From Tenodera sinensis (taxonomy: Eukaryota; Arthropoda; Insecta; Mantodea; Mantidae): DNA of 64,000 bases. Position numbers and translations under genes: made by a program. The stretch spans positions 263,723,647-263,787,646 of the forward strand of contig CM060962.1 in NCBI GenBank assembly GCA_030765045.1, read 5' to 3'. Below are positions 1 to 12,110 of the stretch, piece by piece. The notes beneath the pieces are model-generated. The model saw only the letters and a list, made by a program, of their open reading frames with translations. It was not told where the DNA came from and ran no database searches. How positions within the stretch are numbered: position 1 is the first letter of the stretch; each line of letters begins with the position of its first letter.

Positions 1-462
1 TTTTCTATTAAAAATTCTTTCAAAGTGATAAAACATACATCGTGCAAAAATTGGTTAGCAATACATGTGTGTGAAATGGTTTATACCACATGGTGTTTGA
101 GTATGAACAATTATGTGATTTCTATAATCTAAAATGTTTTGCAGTTAAGTTTTTAAGTATTCATAAAATATTTGAGAGCATTTTGTAAACATAAACTAAT
201 AGTATGATTATAACAAAGGTCCAAATATTCGTGCGGCACAGATCTTTAGTTTTCATTTTATTTTATGTTCGTGCAGTGGCACTGTTTGTTTCAATATGGC
301 GTGGCGGGTAACATGGAATACTGGTATCCCATATTGCCTTCTATCTATATCAAGTATTGTATTATATCTGCATTGCTTCTGATGAATACAATTTATGACT
401 TTATAAATTTTTTCTGCATAAATGGTAAACAAACATGGCAATGGGGAAAAGATATTTCCCTG
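1..462. other. AT-rich sequence, nothing recognised
   Basis: AT-rich sequence upstream of the pogo-like fragment. An open frame runs through 265-462 on the plus strand, but its residues resemble nothing I know. It may be decayed transposase sequence because it is continuous with the zinc-binding segment that follows. Confidence 0.4.
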
Positions 463-618
463 GATGGAGATGCAGAGTGCATTTTCTGTGGTGGCAAGTT
501 TTCAGAAGACAGAAAAGGGGAAATTTGGGTCCAGTGACTAATGTGTAACACGTGGACACACAATCAGTGCGCAGGAGTGGAAAAGCTTGATTATGTTTGT
601 GATTTCATAAAATTTTAG
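463..618 (+). pseudogene. C-terminal PHD-like zinc segment of a pogo/Tigger-type transposase, broken
   Basis: The plus-strand frame reads DGDAECIFC, then GEIWVQ, a stop, then MCNTWTHNQCAGVEKLDYVC. The order of C-x2-C, a WVQ-like strand, C-x2-C/W and a final H/C cluster matches the PHD-like zinc module at the C-terminus of many insect pogo/Tigger (jerky-type) DDE transposases. The stop is TGA at the place where the family usually has a cysteine codon, so one base change explains it. The catalytic DDE core is not recognisable upstream. The resemblance is from memory of the family, and the fragment is short. Confidence 0.5.
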
Positions 619-1744
619 TTTTCAATGCAAAGTAAAACCAGCACTATAATTTGTAGCTTATGTTCATACTATTGTAATCTAATTCAGTGCATCATTATGA
701 GAGAAAATGTTTTAACAAGAAATAGATAGGCCCTTATGTAAATTTGGTAATTGAACAGCATATTAATTGAGAAATTTATGTAGTATTCCATACTATGCGC
801 ATATATTACCTGCAATAAACAGACACTTTTTATTGAAAATGAACAACAAATTCTAATTTTTGTTCAGAATAAGTTATAAGACGTTTCTAGTTATAAGTCA
901 CTATTATTATTCACTAAGAACATAATTAGTCAAGTTAGATACTATTACGTCAAATATGGTGGAAATAAAAACTGGTATTCCATAGTACCTGAACTTTTTC
1001 TAGTAGTAAAACAACAAGCTTTAGTGTGACTAGTTTGTTAAAAATGAATAAAGGAAGTGATGCGAATGCAACACATCAGCTTTTTCTATAGATGAAACAG
1101 GGAAAATAGAGAAAACAAGTTTCCGAAAAATGATAGATCTTCTTTACCTGCTTTATAGCTTTTGAAAGGGAGGTAACGAAGTCCTAAAAGCAATAAAACA
1201 GCTTACAGTACTATGTGGCGTGCTTCCTAAATCAATATATTGTACGAAAGATAAACTGGAATATTAGGAAAAAGTGAAACAGTGGAGGAGAAAAGGACTA
1301 AGAAACACAGAACAAAAAGAGGTAAGAGAGCCGTAGAAGAATGTAAAAGAAATTGGCAATTGCCTACAGTTTAAGAAGGGAGGAAGAAAGTTTTCCTTAC
1401 AATTCCCTGGGAGCCCTACCCTCTCAGGAATCTATACTACTGCTGCTGGTTTTTATATAAGACTGCCTGCCTCACATACAAGACAGATAAAGTTTATTTC
1501 CTTGCTTCTTGATGAAAGACTTCTTGTAAACAAGAGCTGTGGAAAAGGAAAGAAACTGCAGTGGAAATACGTTCCTAGGGTGTGGAAGCTTTCCACTTTC
1601 AATATTCCAGGAATGTGTTTAGGATCCAGATGTTCGCATTAAGACTGCGGTGCTCAAACGGCTAAGGAGTTTCGTTATCAAGTTTGCAGATAAGAGATTT
1701 CAGTAGCATCAAGAAATACTATATCTCGATCACAAAAAGGATCT
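619..1744. other. No recognisable gene
   Basis: AT-rich sequence with no coding frame or RNA gene that I can support. A short trace of the family R terminal sequence (gaatgcaacacatcag) occurs near 1064. A T-rich to mixed segment at 1380-1620 is not similar to anything else I noticed in the window. Confidence 0.4.
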
Positions 1745-2970
1745 AATGTGTTACACTCACATGACTTTCCCCACTCTTGTACAAACTATTCTTACAAACT
1801 CGTATCCCCTTATCTTCTTCATGGTAGTTCGAGATAAATATTTGCAGAAATTACCTTACTGCTAATTTTGTTGTACGAGTAAGGGAAATGTGGAAATACA
1901 GTAGGCTTTGAGCGATAGTCAAATCTTTTAAAGCTGGTCGCTGAAGGCTTTGAAATTTCGATCTTTTTGCACGACAAAGAGATAAAAAGTGAATAAGCAC
2001 CTCCTATTTGAGAAAATCTTAAGTATTGCAAAACTCACTCAAATAAGGAATATATCTGAAATGGTTCACTCCACATAAAATTGCATTTGGACATAACTTG
2101 TGTGTTTTAACAAGATCAGTTGTATAGAAGGATCCATCTCTTACGGTTTATCAGTTGGGTTAAAGTCATTAAGAGAAAACAGCACTACAAGGGCTATAGC
2201 CAGAAAATTCAAAATGTACATTTCATTTGCCATAAAAATATCTTAAACGTACGGCATTCTAATCAAAATCGTTTGAGCCATTTCTGGGAAAATAAAAATT
2301 TTCTAAACATTTTTGAAAAGTAAAGGGTGGTTTGACCGACTCCGTAGCGCTGTTGGTAGCGCGCTTGTCTCTGGCGCGGAGGACTCGGGTTCGATCCCCG
2401 GTACCAGCATGGGGATTTTATCCCCTCTGGGAAGTCTGACACGGGGCGTACTGAGCCTCGTTAGGTCTCGGGGGGACCAATTGAGGAGCTATTTGATGGA
2501 GAAGCAGCGGCCCCAGGTCGAGAAGACCACATAACTGGCCGGGAGGGCTCGGGGCGCTGACCACGTCCCGCCCTCCAGTACTGCACCTCACCAATGACGC
2601 CTGTAGTAGGCAGAGGTGGGGGACGCAGCGGCTGGGCGGTAGGCCTTGGCCCCTTGTGGGCTGTCGCACTGGGGTTTAGCTTAAAGGTTGGTGTAGGATA
2701 GAAGAATCTTCTTCTATTCATTCTTGAGAAATATTAATCTTGAATATCAACTTTGGTTTATCACCGACTTTACGTTTTTCAGCTATGCTGCTCACAGACA
2801 GATACACAAACACACACACATACAGACCTTTTATTTAAAATGCTTTTCTTGGATTCAGGGGGCCTCAAAACATACATATTTCCGGCGGAATCTGGACATC
2901 GAAGTTTTACATCGAATACAATGCTTGCCCTACTTACTATGCATAGTAGAGGAAGTAAAAATGTGCTATA
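1745..2970 (-). repeat. Family R, near full-length copy split by a SINE
   Basis: Minus orientation (microsatellite strand reads CA). Module C is at 1745-2040, B at 2040-2331 and A at 2760-2970. The internal microsatellite is short and degenerate (about 2795-2825). The A end holds the conserved hairpin with ACTATG/CATAGT arms near 2936-2947, then aggaagtaaaaatg. A SINE-A insertion at 2332-2682 interrupts B/A. Matching blocks recur in about 28 other places in the window. Confidence 0.8.
2332..2682 (+). mobile_element. SINE-A, tRNA-derived, 10-bp TSD
   Basis: The 5' head is tRNA-like, with A-box TAGCGCTGTTGGTAGCGCGC and B-box GGTTCGATCCC, followed by a GC-rich body of about 280 bp. The flanks aaagggtggt (2322-2331) and aaaggttggt (2683-2692) form a TSD with one mismatch. 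The insertion splits a family R copy. Related copies lie at 8890-9254, 30978-31271 (minus) and 33914-34111 (5'-truncated). The long frames in it on both strands are GC-rich artefacts, not genes. Confidence 0.85.
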
Positions 2971-3207
2971 TTAACATTATGTTGTCTACCCAGCTTTCTA
3001 CAAACTATTTTCAATATCTTCTCTTCTACTTGCTTTACGTTATTCGAGATGAACATTTGTAGAAATGCTGTTATTACACATTTTGCTATCCGTTCAACGG
3101 GAATACCTTAGGTTGAAGCAAAATCATATACTTTAAGAGACAGTTGCTATGTGATACGAACTTTGGAATTTCTTTCTCTTTATATGACCATTATCCAAGA
3201 GAGCGAC

Positions 3208-3213
<6 letters not shown>

Positions 3214-3268
<55 letters not shown>
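3214..3268. repeat. (GA)n microsatellite
   Basis: About 27 uninterrupted GA units lie inside the C part of a family R copy. This is unusual because most R copies expand TG/CA, and at a different place. Confidence 0.95.
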
Positions 3269-3271
<3 letters not shown>

Positions 3272-3346
3272 GACGTGGTAGCTGAAAAATATATCGCACT
3301 TCACAATTCAAGCTAGTAAGAAAGAATATCTCTGATATGGTGAATG

Positions 3347-3861
3347 TAGGGGTATAAACGGACGGGAAGAGCACGCGCTAACGTCTCCAGGACACAGGGA
3401 TGAAGTGAAAAAACCGCAGGGTGCCACAGAGACGCACGGAAGTGCCTAAAAGTGCTGAGATCTCTTCATCTCGGCACCACGCCCCCCCCCTCCCCCCCCC
3501 CCCCCGAGCAGATAACAACCTGTGGATCCGGTGTCACAAAAGCTTCCTCATCACGGAGGACAGCAACTACTTAACCCACCTAGTGCCGAAACAACAGTTA
3601 TAATGCGCAGGCTTCCGCGCCATCTGTCCCGCACCACCAAACATCGCGAACCTGAAAACATTCCTGAAAGACGATAAGGAAATTGAATTATACGAAATTA
3701 TGGAAAGGAAAGCCTGCTATGAAAATAAGCACCCCAGCTTTCACCTAAGTAATTAGAAGAAACCACGAAAAAACTCAGGTCAGAGTGCGCGGTCACCGGG
3801 GATCTAACCTGGAACCTCCCGAATGTGACTCACATGTTGCCGCGGCACCACCTCGCTCGGT
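3347..3861 (-). mobile_element. SINE-B, long tRNA-derived element, 18-bp TSD
   Basis: The tRNA-like head is at the right end (minus orientation), ending at ctcgctcgg (the start of the head on the minus strand). The flanks 3329-3346 and 3862-3879 share tctctgatatggtnaatg, an 18-bp TSD with one mismatch. The body matches SINE-B at 41301-41747 and 51590-52112, including a block near gaaattatggaaag. A poly-C tract (3482-3505) has expanded inside the body. At about 515 bp it is long for a SINE. Confidence 0.8.
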
Positions 3862-4389
3862 TCTCTGATATGGTTAATGCCGCACAATAAGAAACGTACT
3901 TACATAAATCGGTTTGTTTTAACCAGATTTATGCATATTTTTTAGTAGTAAACTTTGTGTGTTTCTTATAGATTACAAGTTACACAAAATTGTTAACAAA
4001 AAGTACTCCATAGGCTATTCCCAGAAGACTCAAGATATACATTGAATAAGCACAGTCGAACATCTAGAATAAAAGATGATAGAACAATTTAGAAAATAAA
4101 GAGTATTGTCATGTTTCTATGTTAAGGATAGCTTGGGGTAGGAGATTTTCTGGTATCGCATCTTTGGAGGTTATCAAAAATATTTTAAGAATTTATCCTT
4201 TAACAAAGGGGATTATTTTAAAGCAGGATGGACATTAAGGGTGTTGAAGCTATGTGATATTAAGTACAGATATTCAAATGCAAGGCGACAACACTAAAAT
4301 TTTCTACCCTGGACAAAATGCAATACTCCTTAGTGACAGGAAACAAAACGTTATTAAACAACGGTCTGTGTATAATAACGAGAAAAAGA

Positions 4390-4735
4390 ATTATAATGTG
4401 ACATTCACATGACCATACCATGACCATACCCAGTATAATTTACTTCTATAAGCTTGCACAAACTGTTGTTACAAAAGCTTACGCTGCTATCCAGTTCATA
4501 TTAATTGAGATGACCTTTCGCAGAAATGTTTTCATTACACATTTTGTTATAGGTTCAAGAGGGATACAGTCAAAGTGAAGTGTTTAATGGAGGACCACTA
4601 TATTTTGGCCCTGAAATTTCACATTTTTTCCATGGCATTAAATGTAGGCTACTCTAAAAATAGCAAAGTATTGAACACTACAAACCCATAACAAGAATAA
4701 TTCCGAAATAGCTGATGCCACTGAAAGGTTGTCTG
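4390..4735 (-). repeat. Family R, module C fragment
   Basis: Begins with gtgacattcacatgacc and continues with the module C blocks (tgcacaaactgttgttac, attaattgagatgacc, cgcagaaatg, gttcaagagggatac). It carries a local duplication of 'ccatacccatgaccatac' type near 4412-4430. Confidence 0.6.
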
Positions 4736-4899
4736 AAATAAATTGAACACCCACTTTAAAGAGGTTTACGCATTTTGTTGTAACTTTTTGTTTTGTTTAA
4801 CTCTTATGTTTTACCACTTGTACAAAGTCACACAGAATTCTATCGGAAAACAGACTTCAGTCTGTTGCCATAAAATTTGTGATATGGCTTTCATTCATC

Positions 4900-5210
4900 A
4901 TGTGAATATCGTAGAGTATTGCATTAAACCCAAAAATTTGACATTGAGATTTCACCTAAAATGCACGTTTTGGACTCCCTGAATTCCCAGGAAATATATT
5001 TTTGGAAAAATATCTGTATATTTTTCTGTCCATCATTGAGTGAACAGGGTAAATCCAAAGCTTATTTATATACTATTTACGTTCAGATCCTTCAAGGATG
5101 CCACAGGAATATGTTTGACAAAAATACCTCAAAATTCTAGTACCCTTTACAAGAAATAATTTTGTACATTTTCTGAAAAATAGCTGCAACACTATTGATC
5201 TCAATATTCA
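4900..5210 (+). repeat. Family R, diverged A+B fragment
   Basis: Module A motifs (ttgacattgagatttcacct, gaattcccaggaaatat, tttttggaaaaatatctg) are followed by degenerate B motifs. The TG microsatellite is absent. Confidence 0.5.
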
Positions 5211-7562
5211 CCATAAGCTTAATATAATGTATTGATATTCAATTTATATATATATATATAATATGAAACAAAATATATACTTATACATAACTGTATTTCA
5301 GTTTTCAAAAACTTATCTTCTTTCAGGTAGCTAGTTCTATCTGGATTTTCTTGTGAGCATGAAAAGAGTTGGAATTTCAAGGTCATCATATAGTTATTCA
5401 ATTTTTAAAAATACCGACTGTCGCTTTAGTTTACTGCCGCACTCTTACATCTATTATAATGTGTCAGTGTATAATGAAGGTGTATACCTATCAACAAGAA
5501 GCAGGTAGAAGAACAAGCCTTTATAGGGACACCTAGGTTGTAGAAGAATGAGTAGAGAAAGCACCTGAATGCAACACAATATCATTTGCCTCAAATCCAA
5601 CCGAAATTGTCCAAATCAAAATCCGTACTATCCTTTTTCAGTTCACAAAAACAATAGACAGTGAACATGAAATAAAAAGAGCGGTGAGGAAGAGATTGGT
5701 TGGAGATTGTTAAGGTTGGATCAAAATAAGCCACCTGATTCACTGCCGGGTTTGACCAAAAACACCCTCCGAATGAGAAGAAGTAGAGGGTGAAAACAAG
5801 CAACACACGTGCACAGGCTAAATTGAGAAAGAAGCAATAATCTTGTTTAATCTTGTGTTCTTCTCTCCCCTTCTGACTGATCTCTTCTTGCTTCACCCTT
5901 CAACACCTCTGAACTTTAGCGGAAGGAAGGAAAAAAGGACAGAGGGACGTAGGAACAAGCCGTCCAACATGAATCAGTGGCGTTTTTGCACTAGTTCTGT
6001 TGTATTTGACCCCTAACGAAACAGCCTTTGCAGCAGAAAAAGCAAAATTCCAGCACATGGCTGAGTTTGCTCTACACCATCATTGCTTTTTTTTTTTTTT
6101 TTTTTTTAATTATTGCATATTAAGTTCCTTGTTCCAGCAGCCATATAGAAGCTATGAGTTCTCCCGAATGAGTAACATTTGGTTTGCCAAGCACATGACG
6201 AGGATTACGCTAGCAGTTTCTGTAGTGTTCACTTTTTGAAGAGAGATAAAATACTTCACGCACCATTTGTTATTTAGGATAAAAGTTAATTCCATTTGGA
6301 AACAAACACATTAAAGGAACTAATGCGTGCGTCTCAGCGAAATTCTGCATAAGATCCTCATATTATTTTCTGTCATCAAAGAAGATTTACCAGTATATAA
6401 TTCTGGATTTATAAGGTTTTGAAATCCATTTGCTTTATGAGAATATCAACTGTTTAATATCAGTTAAAGTTTTTGGTGTCTTTGGCACATTTACCTGTAG
6501 CTCTCGTTAATAAGTAGTTGCGGTTTGGATAGAACAAATATAGATAACAGGCAGACACACGTTCCCATTACGACGACCACTATGCGCTACTTAACTCAGA
6601 TCTATACTTTGGGATATACAATTATTAATTGTGGATCTGACTGCGCAGGAACCATACAGAGACATTACATCAAAACAAAGAACAAATTGAAACCGTTGGA
6701 AAACAATACAGAAACATATATGCTTTTGGAAACCGTCCTTCTCTCCCTTAGAAACGTATTGTTTCCAAACCTTCCAATACATCTGGTTTATCTACAGCTG
6801 TAGTAAAACTGGTATTTGAGTTATAATATGTGCTTACATGCCCTTATGCTCTTATAGATTTTATAATGTAGAGGCATTTTTTGTGCCAAAGTTTAATTTA
6901 GAAGCTAAAAATTGAAGTAGAAAGACACTTAACATCGACTGGGCAGTCATCCACTGGTAGCCTCAAAAGAGATTATTAATGTTTAATTACTCAACGTAGC
7001 AATTAAATGAGTTCAAATTTTTTCAATTAATCTTCTGTTTTACGGAGCAACTGGAATATATTGATGTGCAGAATAGGATTTTGATGATGAGCAGGCCTCA
7101 GATTTTAGGTAAAAAAACATTTTGTTCCTCATGGAAAAGATGTACAATAAAAGTTGGATGCATATTAATTATGGAAATATATGTTTGAAAATGGTGGTCC
7201 TCTACAACCTAAACATACCTAATTTCACGTTAGAACCCATTTCTACTTAATTTTACATTCTTCAATTTCATTTGGTGATATGGAAATGCTGTGTAAGCCT
7301 GTATGCCGGTCGTGCCTTGAACATTGCATAATTCGTCTCCCTTATTACAGCGTGAGATTTCAGACCGAAGACATTGTATTTAGTAAAAAGTAACAGTAAC
7401 AGTGAAAGTACCTAGTTCCAGGTCGACTCTGATTCGGCAATGTATAAAAGTACTTCCTAATTTCTCAATGGAAGGGAACATTATAAATTTTATAAAATTG
7501 TGTAACACTACCCAGTAATGCGTTTCGAAACCATAGGATACTCCATGTGCTTTAAAAAAAGG

Positions 7563-7593
<31 letters not shown>

Positions 7594-8881
7594 AAAAAAA
7601 CTGACAGTTCACACCCGAACATGAATGTGTTGTTTCCTTGCATGTAACACCAACATCTAAAGTTCATAAAGTGACATAAGTTCATTTGGAACGCTCTTTT
7701 TCGGCTTATAAAGTGGTGTTATGCAACAAGCGATGCAATTTCTCAACAGAAAACTTAAAAAAGGTGTAGTTGTTCACTGCGACTCTATTTATGGATATGC
7801 ACAATAAAGACGTCAAATATTTCGGCTAATTTGTAATGGGAAAAAGTAATGTCATTTTTTGTTCACCTATTTTTGCAATTTTAGAATCTATTTTTATTTG
7901 TGATATAATCTATTTTAGGTACCTAGTTTAAGAATTTTAGGAACTAAAAGTCTGAGGCACAGTGATGAATGTTAGGCTTTAATAGTCTTTTACAGCCCGT
8001 CTAGAAGACGTTAATAACCACAAAAGTGCTCTTTCTGCATGCTAAAGATTACATTTAGCTAGTTTAGTCGTATCAGGGAGATTCTGTTAACATTCTCTAG
8101 TTTTGGATCGTTGGTGTTCCGCCAAGACAGATATCTATACTGAGCAGCCATATTGTCACGTTGGTCTGATATGTGATATACCTTGTAGTTCAACGCCAGT
8201 TTTGATCCCCAAATATTATCTAATTCACCTGTACAATTCCGTGTGTTATTTTTAACTAGAAAGCAAAGTGCTTACAAAGGTAAGAGTTCTCATTGAATTA
8301 TATACAGATGTTGTTCCTCCTCCCATGCCAAAACGCTCCTCTTGTAATCAGGAGACCAGACAAGTTTTTGTTTATGTGGTTTGTGTTCAGATGCTACACT
8401 CTACAGGTTTGAATTTGGGATGCTGCCGATATGGCAACAACAGTGTCGTTATGAGCGATGTGGAGGATAGCAAATAATTGTGTATAAAGAAATCAGAATT
8501 TTGGGGTACACATGAAACCGATTTGAACTTACTTCTTTTATGGTAAGATACACCATAACAGATTCATAAGAAACAAGCTTGGAATGCAATGAGTTTTATA
8601 AACTGGAGAATACACGTTGCTGAATACATTAACTTAATTTGATGCTGTATAATAGTTCATGCCATGCTTAATCAAAGCTTTTTTTTTTCTTTTTGTATAT
8701 AGGAACAATGTTGAAGCAAAATATTTCCATTTGAAGATATTTCGGAGTTCTGATAACAATGCTTTATTATTGATATGGACCGGACGGCTGCACTTCGAAA
8801 CCATAATTTTTGTCAGGATATGAGACATCACACAAACTAATTAAGAAAATGGAATGTTGGCTTAGAAAGTTGGATTGGAAT
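5211..8881. other. 3.7 kb with no recognisable gene
   Basis: Mostly AT-rich single-copy-looking DNA. Contents I can name are a (TA)n stretch near 5247-5262, a trace of the R terminus (gagtagagaaagcacctgaatgcaacaca, split around 5551-5579), a T20 run near 6089-6108 and the A30 run listed separately. Short open frames at 5591-5896 (minus) and 6525-6803 (plus) have no recognisable domain or splice context. Confidence 0.35.
7563..7592. repeat. Poly(A) tract of about 30 bp
   Basis: A30 run. It could be the tail of a plus-strand retroelement, but I recognise no body upstream and no TSD. Confidence 0.9.
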
Positions 8882-8889
8882 GTTAGCTG

Positions 8890-9254
8890 GTCATCTCAGC
8901 GTGGTGGCAGTGCAGCTGCTTACCAAGGGGGAGATACGGGTTTGCTTCCTGGTACTAGCGTGGGATCTTTTCACTCTGGGAGACCTGGTCCGGGATGCAC
9001 TCAGACTTTTGAAGTCCCTGGGAAGCCCGTTGAGGGGCTACTTGATGGAGAAGTAGCAGCTCCTACTTCCAAAGACCACATTCATCGGGAGGGACTCGGA
9101 GTCTAACCACGACCCATCCTCCAGCACTGCACCTCACTCATGAAACCGGATGTGGCCAGAGGTAGGCCACACAGTGGTCGAGCGATAGGCCTTGGACCGT
9201 TATTGGGCTGTAGCATCGCGGAGTTAACTTAGTTCAGTTTAGTGTTTTAGTAAA
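8890..9254 (+). mobile_element. SINE-A, diverged copy
   Basis: The body matches the SINE at 2332-2682 (gaggggctacttgatggagaagtagcag, described here in two pieces; later accacgacccatcctccagcactgcacctcac-like sequence and taggccttgg). The tRNA head is degenerate (cagcgtggtggcagtgcagc, then gggtttgcttcctggt). An 8-bp repeat gttagctg flanks it (8882-8889, 9255-9262) and may be the TSD. Confidence 0.7.
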
Positions 9255-10380
9255 GTTAGCTGCCTGAGTAGTGTTTAATGTCCATTCTTACTGCATAAGG
9301 CACCGCAGATGGTGGCCACTGATGATACATGAAATAGGATGGTAGTTGGGAAATGAAATTTGGGCCTAACTTTAGAGTACATTAGCTGGCTGTGAAATGT
9401 TTTTTCAGAAACTAAACGTTTTTGGTCCAACTTGATCGTCTCCTAGAGTTAAAAGTTTAGGTAATGGGCTTTGCGCACAGCTTGTTGAGCCAAACATGGG
9501 CTAGCCTTTCTCTTTGTCTGACCTCACCAGCTTCTTCTATTAGTTATATTCCATCTATGCGGCTAACTAAAGGCTCACCAGTCAAATTTGAAAACGAGTT
9601 TAATATCACCTTGAACCAAAACCGTTTGGATTTATGAGCAATAATTCAAAATTCCTGTGCCGTGGCGCAATGGATTAAGGCATGGTTTTTGTGTCCGGCC
9701 GCGGAAAACGCCAGGTAAAATCCCTTTCCTGGGGAGGCGGATTTATAGAGTCGCTGCTCATTTAACGTTGTGAGGCAATTGGGGAGTTGCAATAGGCAGT
9801 GGAAGCTAATATTCCGACCGGGGGGATGCGTGATTGCGGCCACATCTCGTCACGTATCGGTGGGATGGTTGGATGGTCGTTCATTTCTGCTTCGGTATGT
9901 GGGCGTGAAGTCGGTAGTCAGATTGGTATAACCCGGTTCTAAACGGGTTGTAACCACGGAATTACAGTTTTGAGAAATAAAGCAGAGCTGAGGTGAAACA
10001 CGAAGGAAATCCCTATTAAGTACAACACAAAAACAAGAACGCATCCATATTATTGTAGTGAACCTACGTTGAAGACTTTTGACTGAAGAACTGTAGTGTT
10101 CTTTGCATTGGGTATTACATTAACTTTCACAATCAATTATGAGATTGTACAATTTTTTGGTCTTCAAAGAATAGCGCGTCTTATTCTGTCTTAGACTAGC
10201 TTTTTTCAAATCCAAGCTGTTACACTAACAAACGTTAGCGAGAGGCTCTGACACCGAAAAGACAACATCTTTTAGAGCCATTTCACTTTCAGGAAAGTGA
10301 TATAAAAAGTGTAGACGTCACTGGACGACCCTTTAGTCTCTACATCACCAGAGCTTGTTCCTGATACCAATGCCCAAAAA
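9255..10380. other. No gene; one tRNA-like segment
   Basis: A tRNA-like segment at about 9657-9725 reads GTGCCGTGGCGCAATGGATT (A-box-like) and ends in a weak B-box (ggtaaaatccc), so it may be an old SINE head. The remainder has no recognisable feature. Confidence 0.4.
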
Positions 10381-10722
10381 CAAGAAAAGAACTAGAGCGT
10401 AATATACAGGGTTTAATATAAAAGAGATATCGCCATCTTCTTCTTCTTCTGCCCACTCGCCTGCCTCACCAACGTCACGTATTAAAGGGAGAGAGCCTTT
10501 TTCTGGTAAGGGTCAAGCTGAAAGGTTTACTGGGCCTGAAGAAAACAAGATATCGGAAGCTAGAACGGCTATTGTCTGGGAGAGAAGGTCCTCTCTCAAG
10601 TCTGCGTGTGGCACGGATATAGTGTGCGCTAGAAGTGACATTCCTTTGTCCTTTAAAAGAGAATTTCCTACTTTTACCTGCATCGCAAACCTATTTGTTT
10701 TCATTTACAAGAACAAGAACTG
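10381..10722 (+). pseudogene. Coding-like frame, possible start of a LINE first ORF
   Basis: An ATG at 10381 opens MPKNKKRTRA and then a TAA. The same frame then stays open from 10414 to the TGA near 10720, without any internal ATG. It encodes a Ser/Pro-rich stretch (ISPSSSSSAHSPASPTSR), then charged sequence such as ISEARTAIVWERRSS. A short basic start followed by low-complexity Ser/Pro is typical of first ORFs of Jockey-like LINEs, but I see no zinc knuckle here. It could equally be a broken host exon. Function not assigned. Confidence 0.3.
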
Positions 10723-11689
10723 AATTGTAAGATTGTAAACGTCCTATTTCGTTTTGTGGAGGAAACTATAGGATAATTTTTATTACATTGGTTATTATGA
10801 ATGTTTATTTTAGGAAATAACTACAAACATGGTACATTTGTGGAACCTGTGCATATTTATATGATATCCAAGAAGGTCTGAAACGTGTAGACAAATTTTA
10901 ATGAAACTCACGTACACATTTTAACATGCAAGTAATTCTGGTAATTCGTAGCCATAGGGTAATTTTATTCCGTTGGAAGTTCACCGGAATGCATAAATCA
11001 AATGACAGACGTTTGGCGCGCTTTCAAGTCTCATCACGGCAGCTATACGCTAGAAAGCCCATAGGGAAGGCAAATATTCGTGATTTAAGTCCCAAACTTC
11101 CATTGATGTTTTCAAATTCAACTCAACTTTCAATCAATAATGTTTTCATACTCAGTTTTAATGACTTTTACAAAATACATAAATGTAAAAATGTCCCAAA
11201 ATGAAAATAATTTAATGGGAACTTCTACGATATGGACGTTATTTCCTATAGAATTATCTCAATTGTATGACGCTTAACAAAAATTATATTTAAGAACCAT
11301 TTTAGCAAATAAGGATTTAATTATCAATTAAAATGCCTGATAAATACTTCTCTTTTCCAGCAAAAGCAAGAGTTAGTGAAATGTTGACATGAAATAGTTT
11401 AGCTGCATGAGGTATATTTTCCCAAAGAGGTATTCTAGTTCCTTTAACACCAAGGAATAGTATGTTATATAATATTATATTATCCTGTATGATTATTATG
11501 ATTATTATGATTATTATTCCATACTTATTATTTTAAGTCGCCTTGACAGTTTTGCGATACCGCGACCATACAACATATAGAACAATTCATACAAATCAAT
11601 GTTATTCCATACATTCATATTTAACTTTCCCTGTTTTAAATCACAGCGTCATTTCAATTCACTTTCAATAGCGTTTATAGGTCTTCAGG
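10723..11689. other. No recognisable gene
   Basis: AT-rich DNA. A short run of gattatt repeats lies at 11490-11518. The plus-strand open frame at 10926-11204 has no recognisable domain. Confidence 0.35.
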
Positions 11690-12110
11690 TAATTAATAAG
11701 AGTATGCTACTCTATGGTTTACTAGTTGTACAAAACTACATACAATTAACTTAGAAGGATATGACTTGAAAGGGCATTGGAAAAAAGTAAAACAAAGTAA
11801 AATAAAATAGTAAAGGAAGTAAAATAAATAAAGTCAAGATATGCATTTTATCATACAAATATCATAAATCTAAGGGCATTAAATTAATATTGTTTGAGCC
11901 ATCTTAATAAATTAAAAAGACAAGATTTTTTTCATGTAAGGGATAGTTCGAGATGGAGATTTCTATGTTGCATCCTTGGAGGATGTACGACAAACACCAA
12001 ACTTCAGCGTTTCTTCTTGAGCCGTGCTGTTCACATACAACCACACAAAGGCGCGCATGGGAACAATTTTATAAATACATGGTGCCTCAAATGTATTTCT
12101 TATTACTAAC
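11690..12110 (-). repeat. Family R, B+A fragment
   Basis: Module B (gcattaaattaatattgtttgagcc, described in part; gtaagggatagttcgagatgg) passes into A (ccaaacttcagcg, ctgttcacatacaaccacac). The CA tract is reduced to a few units. Confidence 0.65.

Larger units (their letters stand above)
2980..4345 (-). repeat. Family R copy, carrying (GA)n and a SINE-B insertion
   Basis: Module C is recognisable at 2990-3150 and module B at 3862-4180. Module A-like sequence is degenerate to about 4345. A (GA)n tract sits inside module C and a SINE-B occupies 3347-3861. Similarity to other copies is clear by eye but lower than for the 26995-27865 copy. Confidence 0.65.

Noticed and set aside
2313..2721. Host gene in a GC-rich island
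   Set aside because: All frames here lie in a SINE-A with a TSD.
5591..5896. 101-codon minus-strand frame as a gene
   Set aside because: Chance-length frame with hydrophobic AT-rich composition and no homologous motif or splice context.
8268..8477. Coding exon (MLTKVRVLIELYTDVV…)
   Set aside because: Short, no domain, and splice sites do not frame it convincingly.
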